The notes: generated by a model not told the origin, from the sequence alone. DNA of 64,000 bases from Selenomonas sp. AE3005 (GCF_000686945.1 NZ_JMME01000002.1:186001-250000), one strand, 5' to 3'. Counted from the first letter of the stretch, positions 7,436 to 16,033 are shown. Numbers and translations are program-made.

Positions 7436-8592
7436 ACAGACTTTGGACACCGGAATTTATAAGTATGGGAGGCTGCAATTTTCTGGTATTTATGAGCCAG
7501 TATATTATGATTGCAGCTTTACCGATTTTTATTATGGATGATTTACAGGGCGGCGAACTGGAAGCCGGTATGGCGATGACGTTTTTCCAGATTGGCACTG
7601 TGGTCTGCCGCCCGTTGGCTGGCAGACTTATCGACAGTGTGAACAAACGCTCGCTGATGTTTGTGGCTACGCTTTGTTTAGGTCTTATAATGCTGGGATT
7701 TAATTTTTTCCAGTCACTTACAGGGATTTATAGTTTGCGGTTGCTGCACGGCATGATTTTTGCGTTGGCGACTACGGCGGCTGCAGCGATGGCGGCTATG
7801 GTTCTGCCGGCGGAACGTAAAGGTGAAGGAATTGGCTATTTTGCCTTGACCACCAATCTGGCTATGGTGGTTGGTCCCTTGCTGGGACTGGTGATTATCG
7901 GCAGCTGGGGCGCTGCATTATTTTTCCCCTTTATGGTGCTGCTGGCTGTATTTACGTTTTGGGCAGCAAATCATCGGCGCTTGCCGGATAGAGTTATTAT
8001 GCCTGCTAAAAAGCAGCGGCAGGGTATCAGTATCCATGATTTTATTGAACGCAAGTCCGTGATTATGTCGTCTATTGGTGGTCTTGTATTCTTCGCGTAC
8101 GGCGGTGTTCTTACCTTTATTCCCCTTTATGCTAAATCTTTGGGTTTGCAACAGGAAACGAGTCTGTTCTTTGCCGTATTTGCCGCTGTGATTGTACTGT
8201 CGCGGCCTATTGTGGGGCGGATATTTGATACTAAAGGGCCGGATTATACGATATATCCGGGGTTCCTGTGTTTTGCTTTGGGAATGATACTTTTCGGTCA
8301 GATTTCGACTATGACGGGGCTGCTGGTGTCGGCGGCAGTTCTCGGTACCGGTTTTGGCGCATTGAGTCCGGCGTTCCAGACGCTCGCTATTCAGAGCGCA
8401 CCGCTGTCGCGCAGTGGTGTGGCTACCGCAACGTATTTTTGGTCGCTGGATATTAGTGTCGGGCTGGCAGCTGGCCTGTTGGGGCTGGCTGCGGCTGCTT
8501 ATGGCTATACGTTTATGTACAGCGTGATTTGTACCGGCGTCATTGCAGTGGCTGCTGTCTGTTACTTTGCCCATAGGTTTAGGCAGGGGTGA
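7432..8592 (+). CDS. MFS efflux transporter
   Basis: A 386-residue protein with twelve predicted membrane segments in the major facilitator pattern. The loop 2-3 motif is GRLIDSVNKRSLM (about 61-73), and the equivalent second-half motif is GRIFDTKGP. It is coupled by ATGA overlap to the MarR regulator, so drug or metabolite efflux under MarR control is likely. The N-terminus (GGCNFLVFMSQYIMIAALPI) suits the drug:H+ antiporter group. Substrate unknown. Confidence 0.85.
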   Translation: MNRLWTPEFISMGGCNFLVFMSQYIMIAALPIFIMDDLQGGELEAGMAMTFFQIGTVVCRPLAGRLIDSVNKRSLMFVATLCLGLIMLGFNFFQSLTGIYSLRLLHGMIFALATTAAAAMAAMVLPAERKGEGIGYFALTTNLAMVVGPLLGLVIIGSWGAALFFPFMVLLAVFTFWAANHRRLPDRVIMPAKKQRQGISIHDFIERKSVIMSSIGGLVFFAYGGVLTFIPLYAKSLGLQQETSLFFAVFAAVIVLSRPIVGRIFDTKGPDYTIYPGFLCFALGMILFGQISTMTGLLVSAAVLGTGFGALSPAFQTLAIQSAPLSRSGVATATYFWSLDISVGLAAGLLGLAAAAYGYTFMYSVICTGVIAVAAVCYFAHRFRQG

Positions 8593-8632
8593 CAGTCAAA
8601 AGATATCCCCTGGTCAGGTAGAAAATTCTTTG

Positions 8633-8663
8633 TTGACTTAGAGTTTACTCCAGGTGCTAAAAT
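8633..8663 (+). promoter_or_regulatory. MerR-type promoter/operator (site 3) of the DUF362 gene
   Basis: -35 TTGACT (8633-8638), 19-bp spacer with the dyad CTTAGAGTTTACTCCAGG (8637-8654), and -10 TAAAAT (8658-8663). Confidence 0.8.
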
Positions 8664-8696
8664 ACTTAAAAAGGTGCTATATAAGGAGGTTTTTGC

Positions 8697-9824
8697 ATGA
8701 ATAAGGGGATTTCACGACGCCGGTTCGTAAAATTGGCAGGTACAGCTATTGCTTTAGCGGCTTTGCCGGGCTGCGGCGCTTTGGCTGCTGATGAAAATGC
8801 TAAACAGCCGGCAAAAACAAAAGAAAAAATTGCCGGCACGGGCGGTGAGCATTACGTACCGTATAATGAGCGCAGTGGTGCTGAGGCGGTGGTGTATTTT
8901 ACCCGTGACCTGTCAGCGGCAGGCCTGCTCAAAATATATGACCGGGTGAAGGCAAACTTAGGCGGTAAAGTGGCCATTAAACTGCATACCGGTGAGCCGC
9001 ATGGCCCTAATATTATTCCGCGTCCGTGGGTTAAGAAACTCATGGCCGATAAACTGCCCGGGGCGAAGATTATCGAGACAAATACTTATTACGGCGGTGG
9101 CCGGGATACCACGGAAAAACATCGCGAAACGCTAAAGACCAATGGCTGGGCAGATTTTACCACGGTGGATATTACCGATGAACATGGCACGGCCATGCTG
9201 CCGGTGCCCCATGGCAAGTGGTTCACGGAAATGAGTGTGGGCAAGGATACGCTGAATTATGATTCCTTCCTCGCTTTGACACATTTCAAAGGTCATGCCA
9301 TGGGCGGTTTCGGCGGCTCCAACAAAAACATCGGCATTGGCTGTGCTGATGGGCAAATTGGTAAAAAAATGATTCACGCCGGGGATTCTGGCAGCCAGTG
9401 GGGCGTAAATCAGGAAGAATTTATGGAGCGCATGACCGAATCCACGCAGGCTGTGGTCAGCCATTTCAAAGACAAAATTGCCTTTATCAATGTCATGCGC
9501 AATATGAGCGTGGACTGTGACTGTGCCGGCACTTCGGCCAAGCCTGTGGTTACTCCGAATATCGGTATTGTAGCGTCAGTTGATATTCTGGCGGCAGACC
9601 AGGCTTGTGTGGACTGTGTTTATGCCTTGCCGGCAGAAAGCAAAAAAGATTTGGTTGAGCGCATGGAATCACGCCACAGCCTGCGCCAGCTTTCCTATAT
9701 GAAGGAAATGGGAATGGGCTGTGACCGCTATCAGTTGATTGATATTGATAATGGTGATAAGGTCATCAATGCCCAAGAGGCGGTTAAGGGCATTAAGGGA
9801 ACCTGGGTGCCTGACGGCAATTAA
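8697..9824 (+). CDS. DUF362 protein with Tat signal
   Basis: A 375-residue exported protein. It has a twin-arginine motif in the first 15 residues (GISRRRFVKLAG), then a hydrophobic stretch ending LPGCG, a possible lipobox. The body is DUF362, with IKLHTGEPHGPNIIPRPWVK, THFKGHAMGGFGGSNKN (a His/Gly-rich central motif) and a C-terminal Cys cluster DCDCAG / ADQACVDCVY. DUF362 proteins often carry iron-sulfur clusters and act in redox roles, but no reaction is established for this type. Its promoter has the shared MerR-type operator. An AAGGAGG ribosome site is present. Confidence 0.8.
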   Translation: MNKGISRRRFVKLAGTAIALAALPGCGALAADENAKQPAKTKEKIAGTGGEHYVPYNERSGAEAVVYFTRDLSAAGLLKIYDRVKANLGGKVAIKLHTGEPHGPNIIPRPWVKKLMADKLPGAKIIETNTYYGGGRDTTEKHRETLKTNGWADFTTVDITDEHGTAMLPVPHGKWFTEMSVGKDTLNYDSFLALTHFKGHAMGGFGGSNKNIGIGCADGQIGKKMIHAGDSGSQWGVNQEEFMERMTESTQAVVSHFKDKIAFINVMRNMSVDCDCAGTSAKPVVTPNIGIVASVDILAADQACVDCVYALPAESKKDLVERMESRHSLRQLSYMKEMGMGCDRYQLIDIDNGDKVINAQEAVKGIKGTWVPDGN

Positions 9825-9843
9825 GGCTGCAGCGTCAAAGCAC

Positions 9844-9984
9844 TATAACTCGGAAGAAGATGTCCCCCACCTCTGCAGGTGGGGGGCGAATATCATAACA
9901 GGCGGTGAGCACATATCTCCCGCCTCGTTGAAACGCCAAGAGGAAGTTTTGCCTACGGCAAAACTGGAACAACGGCGTTATAAT
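9844..9984 (+). repeat. 140-bp structured repeat, copy A (IS200/IS605-like end or MITE)
   Basis: Starts TATAACTCGGAAGAAGATG and ends GAACAACGGCGTTATAAT, giving TATAAC/GTTATA termini. It contains internal hairpins (CCCCCACCT / AGGTGGGGG; AGTTTTGCC / GGCAAAACT). A second copy lies inverted at 59661-59804, with nearly identical body except for the loop of about 25 bases after the first hairpin. Non-coding. The hairpins resemble the structured ends of IS200/IS605 TnpB elements, which also encode an omega-type RNA; that assignment is by resemblance only. Confidence 0.6.
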
Positions 9985-10032
9985 ATGATTTTCGTTAAGC
10001 GAGTAAAGTTTTATATCACTGCTGTTTTACTG

Positions 10033-10060
10033 GGAGGGCTGTCAAGCCCTCCTTATTTTA
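10033..10060 (+). terminator. Terminator between the repeat and the LysR gene
   Basis: Stem GGAGGGCT / AGCCCTCC with a four-base loop, followed by TTATTTTA on the plus strand. It would stop read-through from the DUF362 gene into the convergent LysR gene. Confidence 0.75.
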
Positions 10061-10946
10061 TGGCAAATTTTTCCTGCAGAGTTTGCAGGAAAAGCTGGGA
10101 GGCTTTGGAGAATACCTGATTTTTTTTCCAGGCCAGAGATGGTTCCGTGTAGACAGGCGGTTCCAATGGGCGGGTGCAAAGGTCGGTGCCGGTGGTATTT
10201 ATGAGCTTATCAAAGGAGATGGCATAGCCTAAGCCCTCTTTGACCATCAGGGTGGCATTATAAAGCAGGGTGTAGGAACCGGCAATATGCAGTTCGTTAA
10301 CAGGCTTTTGCAGCCAGTTGAGCAGTTCATCACCGTGAGTACTGGGGGATAGTGATTGCCGGGAAAAAAGCAGGGGGCGCTGCCAAAGGTCGGCGGCCTG
10401 AATAGTTTCCTGCTTAGCCAGTTCGTCATCTTTGCGCAGGAACAGTACCCATTGGTCACGGACCGGCAGGGGGAGTTCCTGATATTTGGCCGGGTCAAGC
10501 CGGCCATAGACAAAGGCGAAGTCGATAAGGCCCCGGTCCAGACGGGTGAGGGTGGTGCTGCCATCGCCGGTAGCGATATGAAAGCGGATGCGGGGATGCT
10601 GTTTCTGCAGCTGCCGGGCGGCGGCCATAATCAGACCGAAATGTACCGATTCTCCGGCACCAATGCGGATATCGCCGCTGATATCTTCGTTGCTGCTTAA
10701 AAGTTCACCGGCAGTTTTATCCACGAGTGACAGAATTTCCTCTGCCCGGCGGCGTAATAGTTGGCCATCTTCTGTAAGCAGAATACGGCGTGGTTCACGG
10801 ATAAGCAGCTGTTTGCCGAATTCTTCTTCCAAATCTTTTAACTGTCGGGAAAGAGTCGGCTGGGAGAGGTGCAGTTTTTCTGCCGCCCGTGAAAAACTTT
10901 CCTCACGGGCAACGGTTAGAAAGTAGTTGAGAACACGCAATTCCAT
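10053..10946 (-). CDS. LysR-family transcriptional regulator (divergent to MFS)
   Basis: A 297-residue LysR protein. The helix-turn-helix is MELRVLNYFLTVAREESFSR and then AAEKLHLSQPTLSRQLKDLE (residues 1-40), followed by the linker helix and a periplasmic-binding-like effector domain (about 90-295; VHFGLIMAAARQLQ, LIDFAFVYGRLDP). It is divergent from an MFS permease. The intergenic region carries a sequence that recurs before the first alpha/beta hydrolase, so these are its likely targets. GTG at 10949 is an alternative start three bases earlier. Confidence 0.85.
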   Translation of the reverse strand: MELRVLNYFLTVAREESFSRAAEKLHLSQPTLSRQLKDLEEEFGKQLLIREPRRILLTEDGQLLRRRAEEILSLVDKTAGELLSSNEDISGDIRIGAGESVHFGLIMAAARQLQKQHPRIRFHIATGDGSTTLTRLDRGLIDFAFVYGRLDPAKYQELPLPVRDQWVLFLRKDDELAKQETIQAADLWQRPLLFSRQSLSPSTHGDELLNWLQKPVNELHIAGSYTLLYNATLMVKEGLGYAISFDKLINTTGTDLCTRPLEPPVYTEPSLAWKKNQVFSKASQLFLQTLQEKFAIK

Positions 10947-10999
10947 CACAATCAGCTCCTTGTTTTTCCTTTATTATAGATTGTAAATCTATTACTGTA

Positions 11000-11039
11000 A
11001 AGCATAGATAGGCATTTTCTATAAGTATTGGTATTTACA
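11000..11039 (+). promoter_or_regulatory. Candidate LysR box upstream of the MFS gene (copy 1)
   Basis: AAGCATAG, about 11 bases, then TATAAGTATTGGTATTTACA. The same two blocks in the same order recur at 12291-12330. Position between the divergent LysR and MFS genes fits a LysR recognition plus activation site. Confidence 0.6.
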
Positions 11040-11079
11040 TGAAGATAAATTTATAATGGAAGAAAAGGAAGGTGTGGAA

Positions 11080-12267
11080 ATGGAACAGAATGGAAATAAA
11101 AGCGTAATGCTGCTTATCCTAACCACGGGTGTATTTGGCATTCTCAATACCGAAATGGGCTTTATCGGAATTTTGCCCTATATCGCGGAATACTATCAGG
11201 TCAGTGTGGTGCAGGCCGGTTGGCTTATCAGCTTGTTTGCCTTGGGGGTAGCGGTGGCAGGGCCGACCATGCCGCTCTTTATGTCCCGATTTAATCGCAA
11301 GTGGGTGATGGTCTTTATTTTGGGGCTGTTTACCGTTTGCAGCACGATTGCCGTCTTTGCCGAAAATTTCTATGTGCTTTTGGCGGTGCGGGTGCTGCCG
11401 GCGTTTTTCCATCCGGTCTATTGCGCGATGGCCTTTACCGTGGCGGCAGGATTAGCGCGGACAGGCGAGGAACCGAAGATGGTGGCGAAAATCAATATGG
11501 GCGTGGCCGCCGGTATGGTTGCAGGCGTGCCCATCAGCAACTTTTTGGCCGAGCAGTTCAGCCTTTCTGCATCTATGGCGTTCTTTGCCTTAGCTACTTT
11601 GCTGGTTATGCTGGCGACATTATGGTTTATTCCCTCAATGCCGGTAAAGGCACGGCTGAGCTACGGCAGTCAGCTCGCTGTACTCAAAAAGCCGATGGTC
11701 TGGGCATCTATCGTGGCGGTGATTTTCCTCAATGGTTCGATTTTCGGCGTATTTAATTATTTGGCAGAGTATCTGGGTGTTGTTTCCGGCGTAGCACCAG
11801 CCTTAGTCAGTATCTTGCTGTTTGTGTATGGCCTCTGCAATATCTTGGGCAGTATGCTGGCGGGAAATCTGCTGACCGTGCGTCCGTTGACTGTGGTCAA
11901 AATCTTTCCGCTGGCGGTCGCCGTAATCTATATTGCCCTGTTGGGCGGCGGCAGCGTTTGGCCGTTGATGGGGCTTATTGTGGTCATTTGGGGCATCTTG
12001 GGCGGTATCAATGCCAATATCAATCAGTATTGGATGGCAAGTGCCGCTCCGGAAGCACCGGACTTTGCCAATGGCCTGTTCTTGACGGCGGCCAATATGG
12101 GCTGTGTACTCGGAACTACGGTCAGCGGTCAGTTTATTGATGTTTGGGGCACGCAATATGTCGTGCTGGGTGGTCTGTTGTTCTGTCTGTTGGCGGCGCT
12201 GATGTTTTGGGTACAATGTTATCGCATGCAGGTTCATACGCCCTTGATGATTCAATCTGAACATTGA
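11080..12267 (+). CDS. MFS transporter, AraJ/sugar-efflux type
   Basis: A 395-residue protein with twelve membrane segments, beginning MEQNGNKSVMLLILTTGVFG. Motif A-like residues appear in the loop after span 2 (PLFMSRFNRKWVM). The family of arabinose/purine efflux permeases (AraJ, PbuE) matches in length and pattern. ATG at 11080 is chosen over 11056 because a purine-rich GGAAGG sits before it and nothing sits before 11056. Divergent to a LysR regulator and sharing its candidate box, it probably exports a compound sensed by that regulator. Confidence 0.8.
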   Translation: MEQNGNKSVMLLILTTGVFGILNTEMGFIGILPYIAEYYQVSVVQAGWLISLFALGVAVAGPTMPLFMSRFNRKWVMVFILGLFTVCSTIAVFAENFYVLLAVRVLPAFFHPVYCAMAFTVAAGLARTGEEPKMVAKINMGVAAGMVAGVPISNFLAEQFSLSASMAFFALATLLVMLATLWFIPSMPVKARLSYGSQLAVLKKPMVWASIVAVIFLNGSIFGVFNYLAEYLGVVSGVAPALVSILLFVYGLCNILGSMLAGNLLTVRPLTVVKIFPLAVAVIYIALLGGGSVWPLMGLIVVIWGILGGINANINQYWMASAAPEAPDFANGLFLTAANMGCVLGTTVSGQFIDVWGTQYVVLGGLLFCLLAALMFWVQCYRMQVHTPLMIQSEH

Positions 12268-12290
12268 AGATGTTGATTTTTATGCTTGGT

Positions 12291-12330
12291 AAGCATAGCA
12301 ATATATTTTTTATAAGTATTGGTAATTACA
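12291..12330 (+). promoter_or_regulatory. Candidate LysR box upstream of the first hydrolase (copy 2)
   Basis: AAGCATAG, about 12 bases, then TATAAGTATTGGTAATTACA, nearly identical to 11000-11039. A TATAAT lies downstream near 12343, suitable as a -10. Confidence 0.6.
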
Positions 12331-12397
12331 AAACAGAATCGCTATAATAAAATCAAGCAAGAGGATAAACGGTGTAAGTGAAGTGAGGAGAATAGGA

Positions 12398-13537
12398 ATG
12401 TTGAAGAAAATTGGCAAAAACAAGAAGATGGTTTTGGCTGCTCTGGTGGCAGGCGTGATGTCTTTTGGTCTTATGGGAAATGGTGCACAGGCAGCAGATA
12501 AGGGAGTGGCAGGCATGAAGACTGCAGAAGTTAAAAGCGATAGAATGATTAAAGCCGAAAAATTGCAGCTTACCCAGAAATGGGACAAAGTATTTGCTAA
12601 AAGCGATAAGGTAGACCATCGTAAGGTTACTTTTGTCAACCGCTATGGCATCACCTTGGCTGCAGATATGTATGTGCCGAAAAATGCTAAGGGAAAACTC
12701 CCTGCAATTGCGGTAAGCGGCCCGTTTGGTGCCGTAAAGGAGCAGTCCTCCGGCCTCTATGCGCAGGAAATGGCTGAGCGCGGCTTTTTGACTATTGCCT
12801 TTGACCCGTCATTCACTGGGGAAAGCGGCGGTCAGCCTCGTTATGTCGCTTCGCCGGATATCAACACGGAAGATTTTTCAGCAGCCGTGGATTTCCTGTC
12901 CACGCAGGATAATGTAGACGCGAATCGGATTGGCATTATTGGCATTTGCGGTTGGGGCGGTATGGCACTCAATGCAGCGGCCAGCGATACGCGTATCAAA
13001 GCCACGGTGGCTTCGACCATGTATGATATGACGAGAGTTACCGCCAATGGTTACTTTGACTATGAAAAAGACAAGGAAACGCTGCAAAAAGAACGCTATG
13101 CTAACCGTGAGGCCCTGAATGCCCAGCGTACGGCGGATTATAAGGCCGGTTATTATAAAAATTCCGGTGGTGTAGTTGACCCGCTGCCAGCTGATGCGCC
13201 GCAGTTTGTGAAGGATTATTATGCCTACTATAAGACGGAACGCGGCTATCATTCCCGTTCACTGAATTCTAACGGCGGCTGGAATCAGACTTCGGCCCTT
13301 TCATTTATGAATATGCCGATTCTGTCCTATGCCGATGAAATCAAGAATGCCGTTATGGTTTTGCATGGTGAGAAAGCCCATTCCCGTTACTTTGGCGAAG
13401 ATGCCTTCAAAAAGCTCAAGGGCGATAACAAGGAACTGGTGATTGTTCCCGGTGCGTCTCATGTTGACCTCTACGATAACAAAGCCAAGATTCCTTTTGC
13501 GAGAATGGAGGCATTCTTTCAGCAGAACTTAAAATAA
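12398..13537 (+). CDS. Secreted alpha/beta hydrolase, paralogue 1
   Basis: A 379-residue exported hydrolase. Residues 1-34 are a signal peptide cut after AQA. The hydrolase core has YGITLAADMYVPKN (first strands), AFDPSFTGESGG, the nucleophile elbow region IGICGWGGMAL (about 185-195) and a late catalytic His in PGASHVDLYD. The usual Ser of CGSGG is Trp, so Cys of GIC may be the nucleophile as in dienelactone hydrolases; this is inference. It has a tandem paralogue 88 bases downstream. Its leader shares the LysR box with the MFS gene. GAGGAG precedes the ATG at 12398. Confidence 0.75.
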   Translation: MLKKIGKNKKMVLAALVAGVMSFGLMGNGAQAADKGVAGMKTAEVKSDRMIKAEKLQLTQKWDKVFAKSDKVDHRKVTFVNRYGITLAADMYVPKNAKGKLPAIAVSGPFGAVKEQSSGLYAQEMAERGFLTIAFDPSFTGESGGQPRYVASPDINTEDFSAAVDFLSTQDNVDANRIGIIGICGWGGMALNAAASDTRIKATVASTMYDMTRVTANGYFDYEKDKETLQKERYANREALNAQRTADYKAGYYKNSGGVVDPLPADAPQFVKDYYAYYKTERGYHSRSLNSNGGWNQTSALSFMNMPILSYADEIKNAVMVLHGEKAHSRYFGEDAFKKLKGDNKELVIVPGASHVDLYDNKAKIPFARMEAFFQQNLK

Positions 13538-13542
13538 AATGC

Positions 13543-13573
13543 TTGAGTTGGAGCCTGCTTCAAGTGATAAGGT
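13543..13573 (+). promoter_or_regulatory. MerR-type promoter/operator (site 4) of the second hydrolase
   Basis: -35 TTGAGT (13543-13548), 19-bp spacer with the weaker dyad GTTGGAGCCTGCTTCAAG, and -10 TAAGGT (13568-13573). The most degenerate of the six sites in both dyad and -10. Confidence 0.65.
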
Positions 13574-13625
13574 AAAGTCACGATAACATGACATAGAGAT
13601 GTAAGTGAAGTAAAGGAGAATAGAA

Positions 13626-14792
13626 ATGTTGAAGAAAATTGGCAAAAACAAGAAGATGGTTTTGGCTGCTCTGGTGGCAGGCGTGATGTCCTTTGGCATT
13701 ATGGGGAGTGATGTGACGCTAGCAGCAACGCCGGCTAAAACTTTAGCAACAGCTTCGCAGATGCAGCGTTCATCCATCAGCGAGCTTAACAATGACACCC
13801 GTGTATTCAAGATTGACAAGTCAATTGAAGCCAAGAACGTGAAATTTGAAAACCGCTTTGGTTTTGAAGTGGCTGGTCATCTGTATCTGCCGAAGAATTT
13901 TGATGCCAGCAAGCAGTACAAGGCTGTAGTGATTACCGGGCCTTTTGGTGCGGTGAAGGAGCAGTCCTCCGGCCTGTATGCGCAGGAGTTTGCTAAGCAT
14001 GGTTATGTGGCCGTAGCCTTTGATCCCTCCACCACCGGTGAGAGCAGTGGCAGCCGCCGCAATATGGGCTCCCCGGAAATCTTCACGGAAGACTACCATG
14101 CCGCTGTGGATTTCGTTTCCAATCTGAAATTCGTGAACCCGGATCAGGTCGGTGCCATGGGCATCTGTGGATTGTCCGGCATGGCCATCACTGCCGCTGG
14201 CAGCGACAGCCGCATCAAGGCCGTAGCAACCTCAGCTATGTATGATATGAGTGAAAGCATCAGCGACCATTATAATGGCGCTTACTACACGCCGGAACAG
14301 CGGGAAATCGTGAAACAGCATCTGGCCAAGATGCGCAATGAAGAAGCCAGGACGGGCAAGGATATTCGTGGTGCCCATGAACTGGGCGTAGATTCCAAGG
14401 GTAATGTGGAAACATTCGATACCATGTTCCCGGATAAACTGCCTGCTGATGCCAATCCCGTCATCAAGGATTTCTTCGGCTACTATGTAGGCCGCGCGTT
14501 CCATCCGCGGGCCATCAACTCCAACAAGCTGGCCTGGGATTCGGTGACGCCGTACGGTTTCTTCGATTTTAAACTCATGAGCAATATCGATGAACTGGGC
14601 AAGACGCCGGTTATGCTGATTACCGGCGATAAGGCACATTCCAAATATTTCTCCGATAATGTCTATGCGGCCCTCAAAGGCGCGAAAGAAGAAATCGTTG
14701 TTCCTGGTGCTACCCATGTAGACCTCTATGACCAGATGGACAAGATTCCCTTTGATAAACTGTTTGCCTTCTTTGATAAAAATCTGAAGTAA
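13626..14792 (+). CDS. Secreted alpha/beta hydrolase, paralogue 2
   Basis: A 388-residue exported hydrolase, paralogous to the gene just upstream. The first 24 residues (MLKKIGKNKKMVLAALVAGV and on) are almost identical to the paralogue even at DNA level, while the mature parts differ widely. Core motifs: FEVAGHLYLPKNF, GPFGAVKEQSSGLYAQEF, FDPSTTGESSG, the elbow region MGICGLSGMAI and catalytic His in GATHVDLYD. It carries a ~20-residue insertion around residues 235-260 relative to paralogue 1. It has its own MerR-type promoter, so the two copies appear to answer to different regulators. Confidence 0.75.
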   Translation: MLKKIGKNKKMVLAALVAGVMSFGIMGSDVTLAATPAKTLATASQMQRSSISELNNDTRVFKIDKSIEAKNVKFENRFGFEVAGHLYLPKNFDASKQYKAVVITGPFGAVKEQSSGLYAQEFAKHGYVAVAFDPSTTGESSGSRRNMGSPEIFTEDYHAAVDFVSNLKFVNPDQVGAMGICGLSGMAITAAGSDSRIKAVATSAMYDMSESISDHYNGAYYTPEQREIVKQHLAKMRNEEARTGKDIRGAHELGVDSKGNVETFDTMFPDKLPADANPVIKDFFGYYVGRAFHPRAINSNKLAWDSVTPYGFFDFKLMSNIDELGKTPVMLITGDKAHSKYFSDNVYAALKGAKEEIVVPGATHVDLYDQMDKIPFDKLFAFFDKNLK

Positions 14793-14794
14793 TA

Positions 14795-14846
14795 CTAAGA
14801 TGCAGCCCTGCGAATGGTAAGACCTTTGCAGGGCTGCATCTTAGTA
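14795..14846 (+). terminator. Long perfect hairpin after the second hydrolase
   Basis: A stem of about 18 bases, arms ACTAAGATGCAGCCCTGC and GCAGGGCTGCATCTTAGT, loop about 16. There is no T-run; the promoter -35 of the next gene begins two bases later. Probable transcript end or RNA-stability hairpin. Confidence 0.7.
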
Positions 14847-14847
14847 C

Positions 14848-14878
14848 TTGACTTGGAGTACACTTCAAGTGTTAGAGT
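14848..14878 (+). promoter_or_regulatory. MerR-type promoter/operator (site 5) of the flavin reductase
   Basis: -35 TTGACT (14848-14853), 19-bp spacer with the near-perfect dyad CTTGGAGTACACTTCAAG, and -10 TAGAGT (14873-14878). Confidence 0.85.
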
Positions 14879-14910
14879 AAAGGAGGAACATGTGTATGGA
14901 GGAGAGAATG

Positions 14911-15450
14911 ATGAGCAAAAACGTAATAATCATATCTACAAGTCTTAGAAAAAACAGCAATTCCGAGGCTTTGGCCACGGCTTTTGCCGCAGGGGCCAGG
15001 GAGGCCGGACATGTGGTGGAGCAGATTACCCTGCGGGATAAGACTATAAATTTCTGCAAAGGCTGTCTGGCCTGCCAAAAGACCATGCAGTGTGTGATAA
15101 ACGACGATGCCAATGCAATCACGGATAAAATCGGTCAGGCGGATGTGGTCGTTCTGGCAACGCCGGTCTATTATTATGGTATGTGTGGCCAGTTAAAGAC
15201 CTTGCTGGACCGGGCAAATCCGTTGTTCCCCTCGGATTATCGTTTCCGTGAAGTTTATCTGCTGGCTACGGCGTCAGAGGATGAAGCAGATACCGTAGCC
15301 GGAACCCGCGTCGGCGTGCAGGGCTGGGTAGACTGCTTTGACAAGGCAGAACTAAAAGAGACGCTTTTCTGTGGCGGTGTGACGGACACAGGCGATATTG
15401 CCGGCAATGCCGCACTGGAAAAAGCCCGGCAGGCTGGCAAGAATATTTGA
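14911..15450 (+). CDS. NAD(P)H-dependent flavin reductase (flavodoxin_2 type)
   Basis: A 179-residue flavodoxin-fold reductase related to the one at 4.3 kb. The FMN loop is ISTSLRKNSNSEALATAF (residues 7-24). The Cys motif FCKGCLACQKTMQCVINDD follows at about 48-66, then VVLATPVYYYGMCGQLKTLL. The family reduces flavins, quinones or iron-sulfur partners. Two nested ribosome sites and several ATGs (14890, 14908, 14911) occur; 14911 gives the usual family N-terminus. It is driven by a strong MerR-type promoter and followed after 50 bases by the cyclophilin-like lipoprotein in the same direction. Confidence 0.8.
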   Translation: MSKNVIIISTSLRKNSNSEALATAFAAGAREAGHVVEQITLRDKTINFCKGCLACQKTMQCVINDDANAITDKIGQADVVVLATPVYYYGMCGQLKTLLDRANPLFPSDYRFREVYLLATASEDEADTVAGTRVGVQGWVDCFDKAELKETLFCGGVTDTGDIAGNAALEKARQAGKNI

Positions 15451-15500
15451 AGTTTGCAAAATAATGCCTTGCAGCTGTATGGGCATAAGGAGAGATGACA

Positions 15501-15998
15501 ATGCCAAACCGAAAAATCATAAGTGTGGTCATGCTGTCGGTGATGCTGCTGCTATCCGGATGTACGGGTGCGCAGGAGACTGTAGCGGATACTGGCAGTA
15601 AGGTGCAGGAGGCTGTCCCACAGGAAAATAAATCTGTGGCAGAACCAAAGAAGGAGCAGGCGATGAAACTCATCATTGATGATAAAGTTGTTCCCGTTAC
15701 CTGGGAACAGAATGCTTCCACGGCGGCGTTGCAGAATCTTTTGCCGTTGACCATAAAAATGTCACCTTATGGTGGTTTTGAACAGGTGGGCGATATCGGT
15801 CAAAATATTACCAGCGCGGATAAGCAGATAACGACTCAATACGGTGATATTGTCCTCTATGCGGGAAATAAGCTGGTTATCTTTTATGGTTCCAATTCCT
15901 GGGCTTATACGCGGCTGGGACATATTGACATGTCAAAACAGGAATTGACGGCTTTATTAAACCGCGAAGGCGTAACGGTGCAGCTCGTGGCCCAGTGA
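15501..15998 (+). CDS. Cyclophilin-like-fold lipoprotein
   Basis: A 165-residue exported protein. The signal peptide ends in the lipobox LLSGC (about residue 20), followed by a Glu/Lys-rich linker to about 50. The last ~110 residues (LIIDDKVVPVTWEQN, LPLTIKMSPYGGFEQVGDIG, QYGDIVLYAGNKLVIFYGSN) match the cyclophilin-like domain family often found beside flavin reductases. Peptidyl-prolyl isomerase activity is not implied. It lies downstream of the flavin reductase and probably in the same MerR-driven transcript. Confidence 0.75.
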   Translation: MPNRKIISVVMLSVMLLLSGCTGAQETVADTGSKVQEAVPQENKSVAEPKKEQAMKLIIDDKVVPVTWEQNASTAALQNLLPLTIKMSPYGGFEQVGDIGQNITSADKQITTQYGDIVLYAGNKLVIFYGSNSWAYTRLGHIDMSKQELTALLNREGVTVQLVAQ

Positions 15999-16033
15999 AA
16001 AAGAATAGGATTTTTAGCAGAAAGGTACGGAAA

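Noticed and set aside
8270-8456. Small plus-strand frame inside the MFS gene
   Set aside because: Out-of-frame shadow of the transporter.
9844-9984. CRISPR-like palindromic sequence
   Set aside because: There are only two widely separated copies with no repeat-spacer array and no cas genes.
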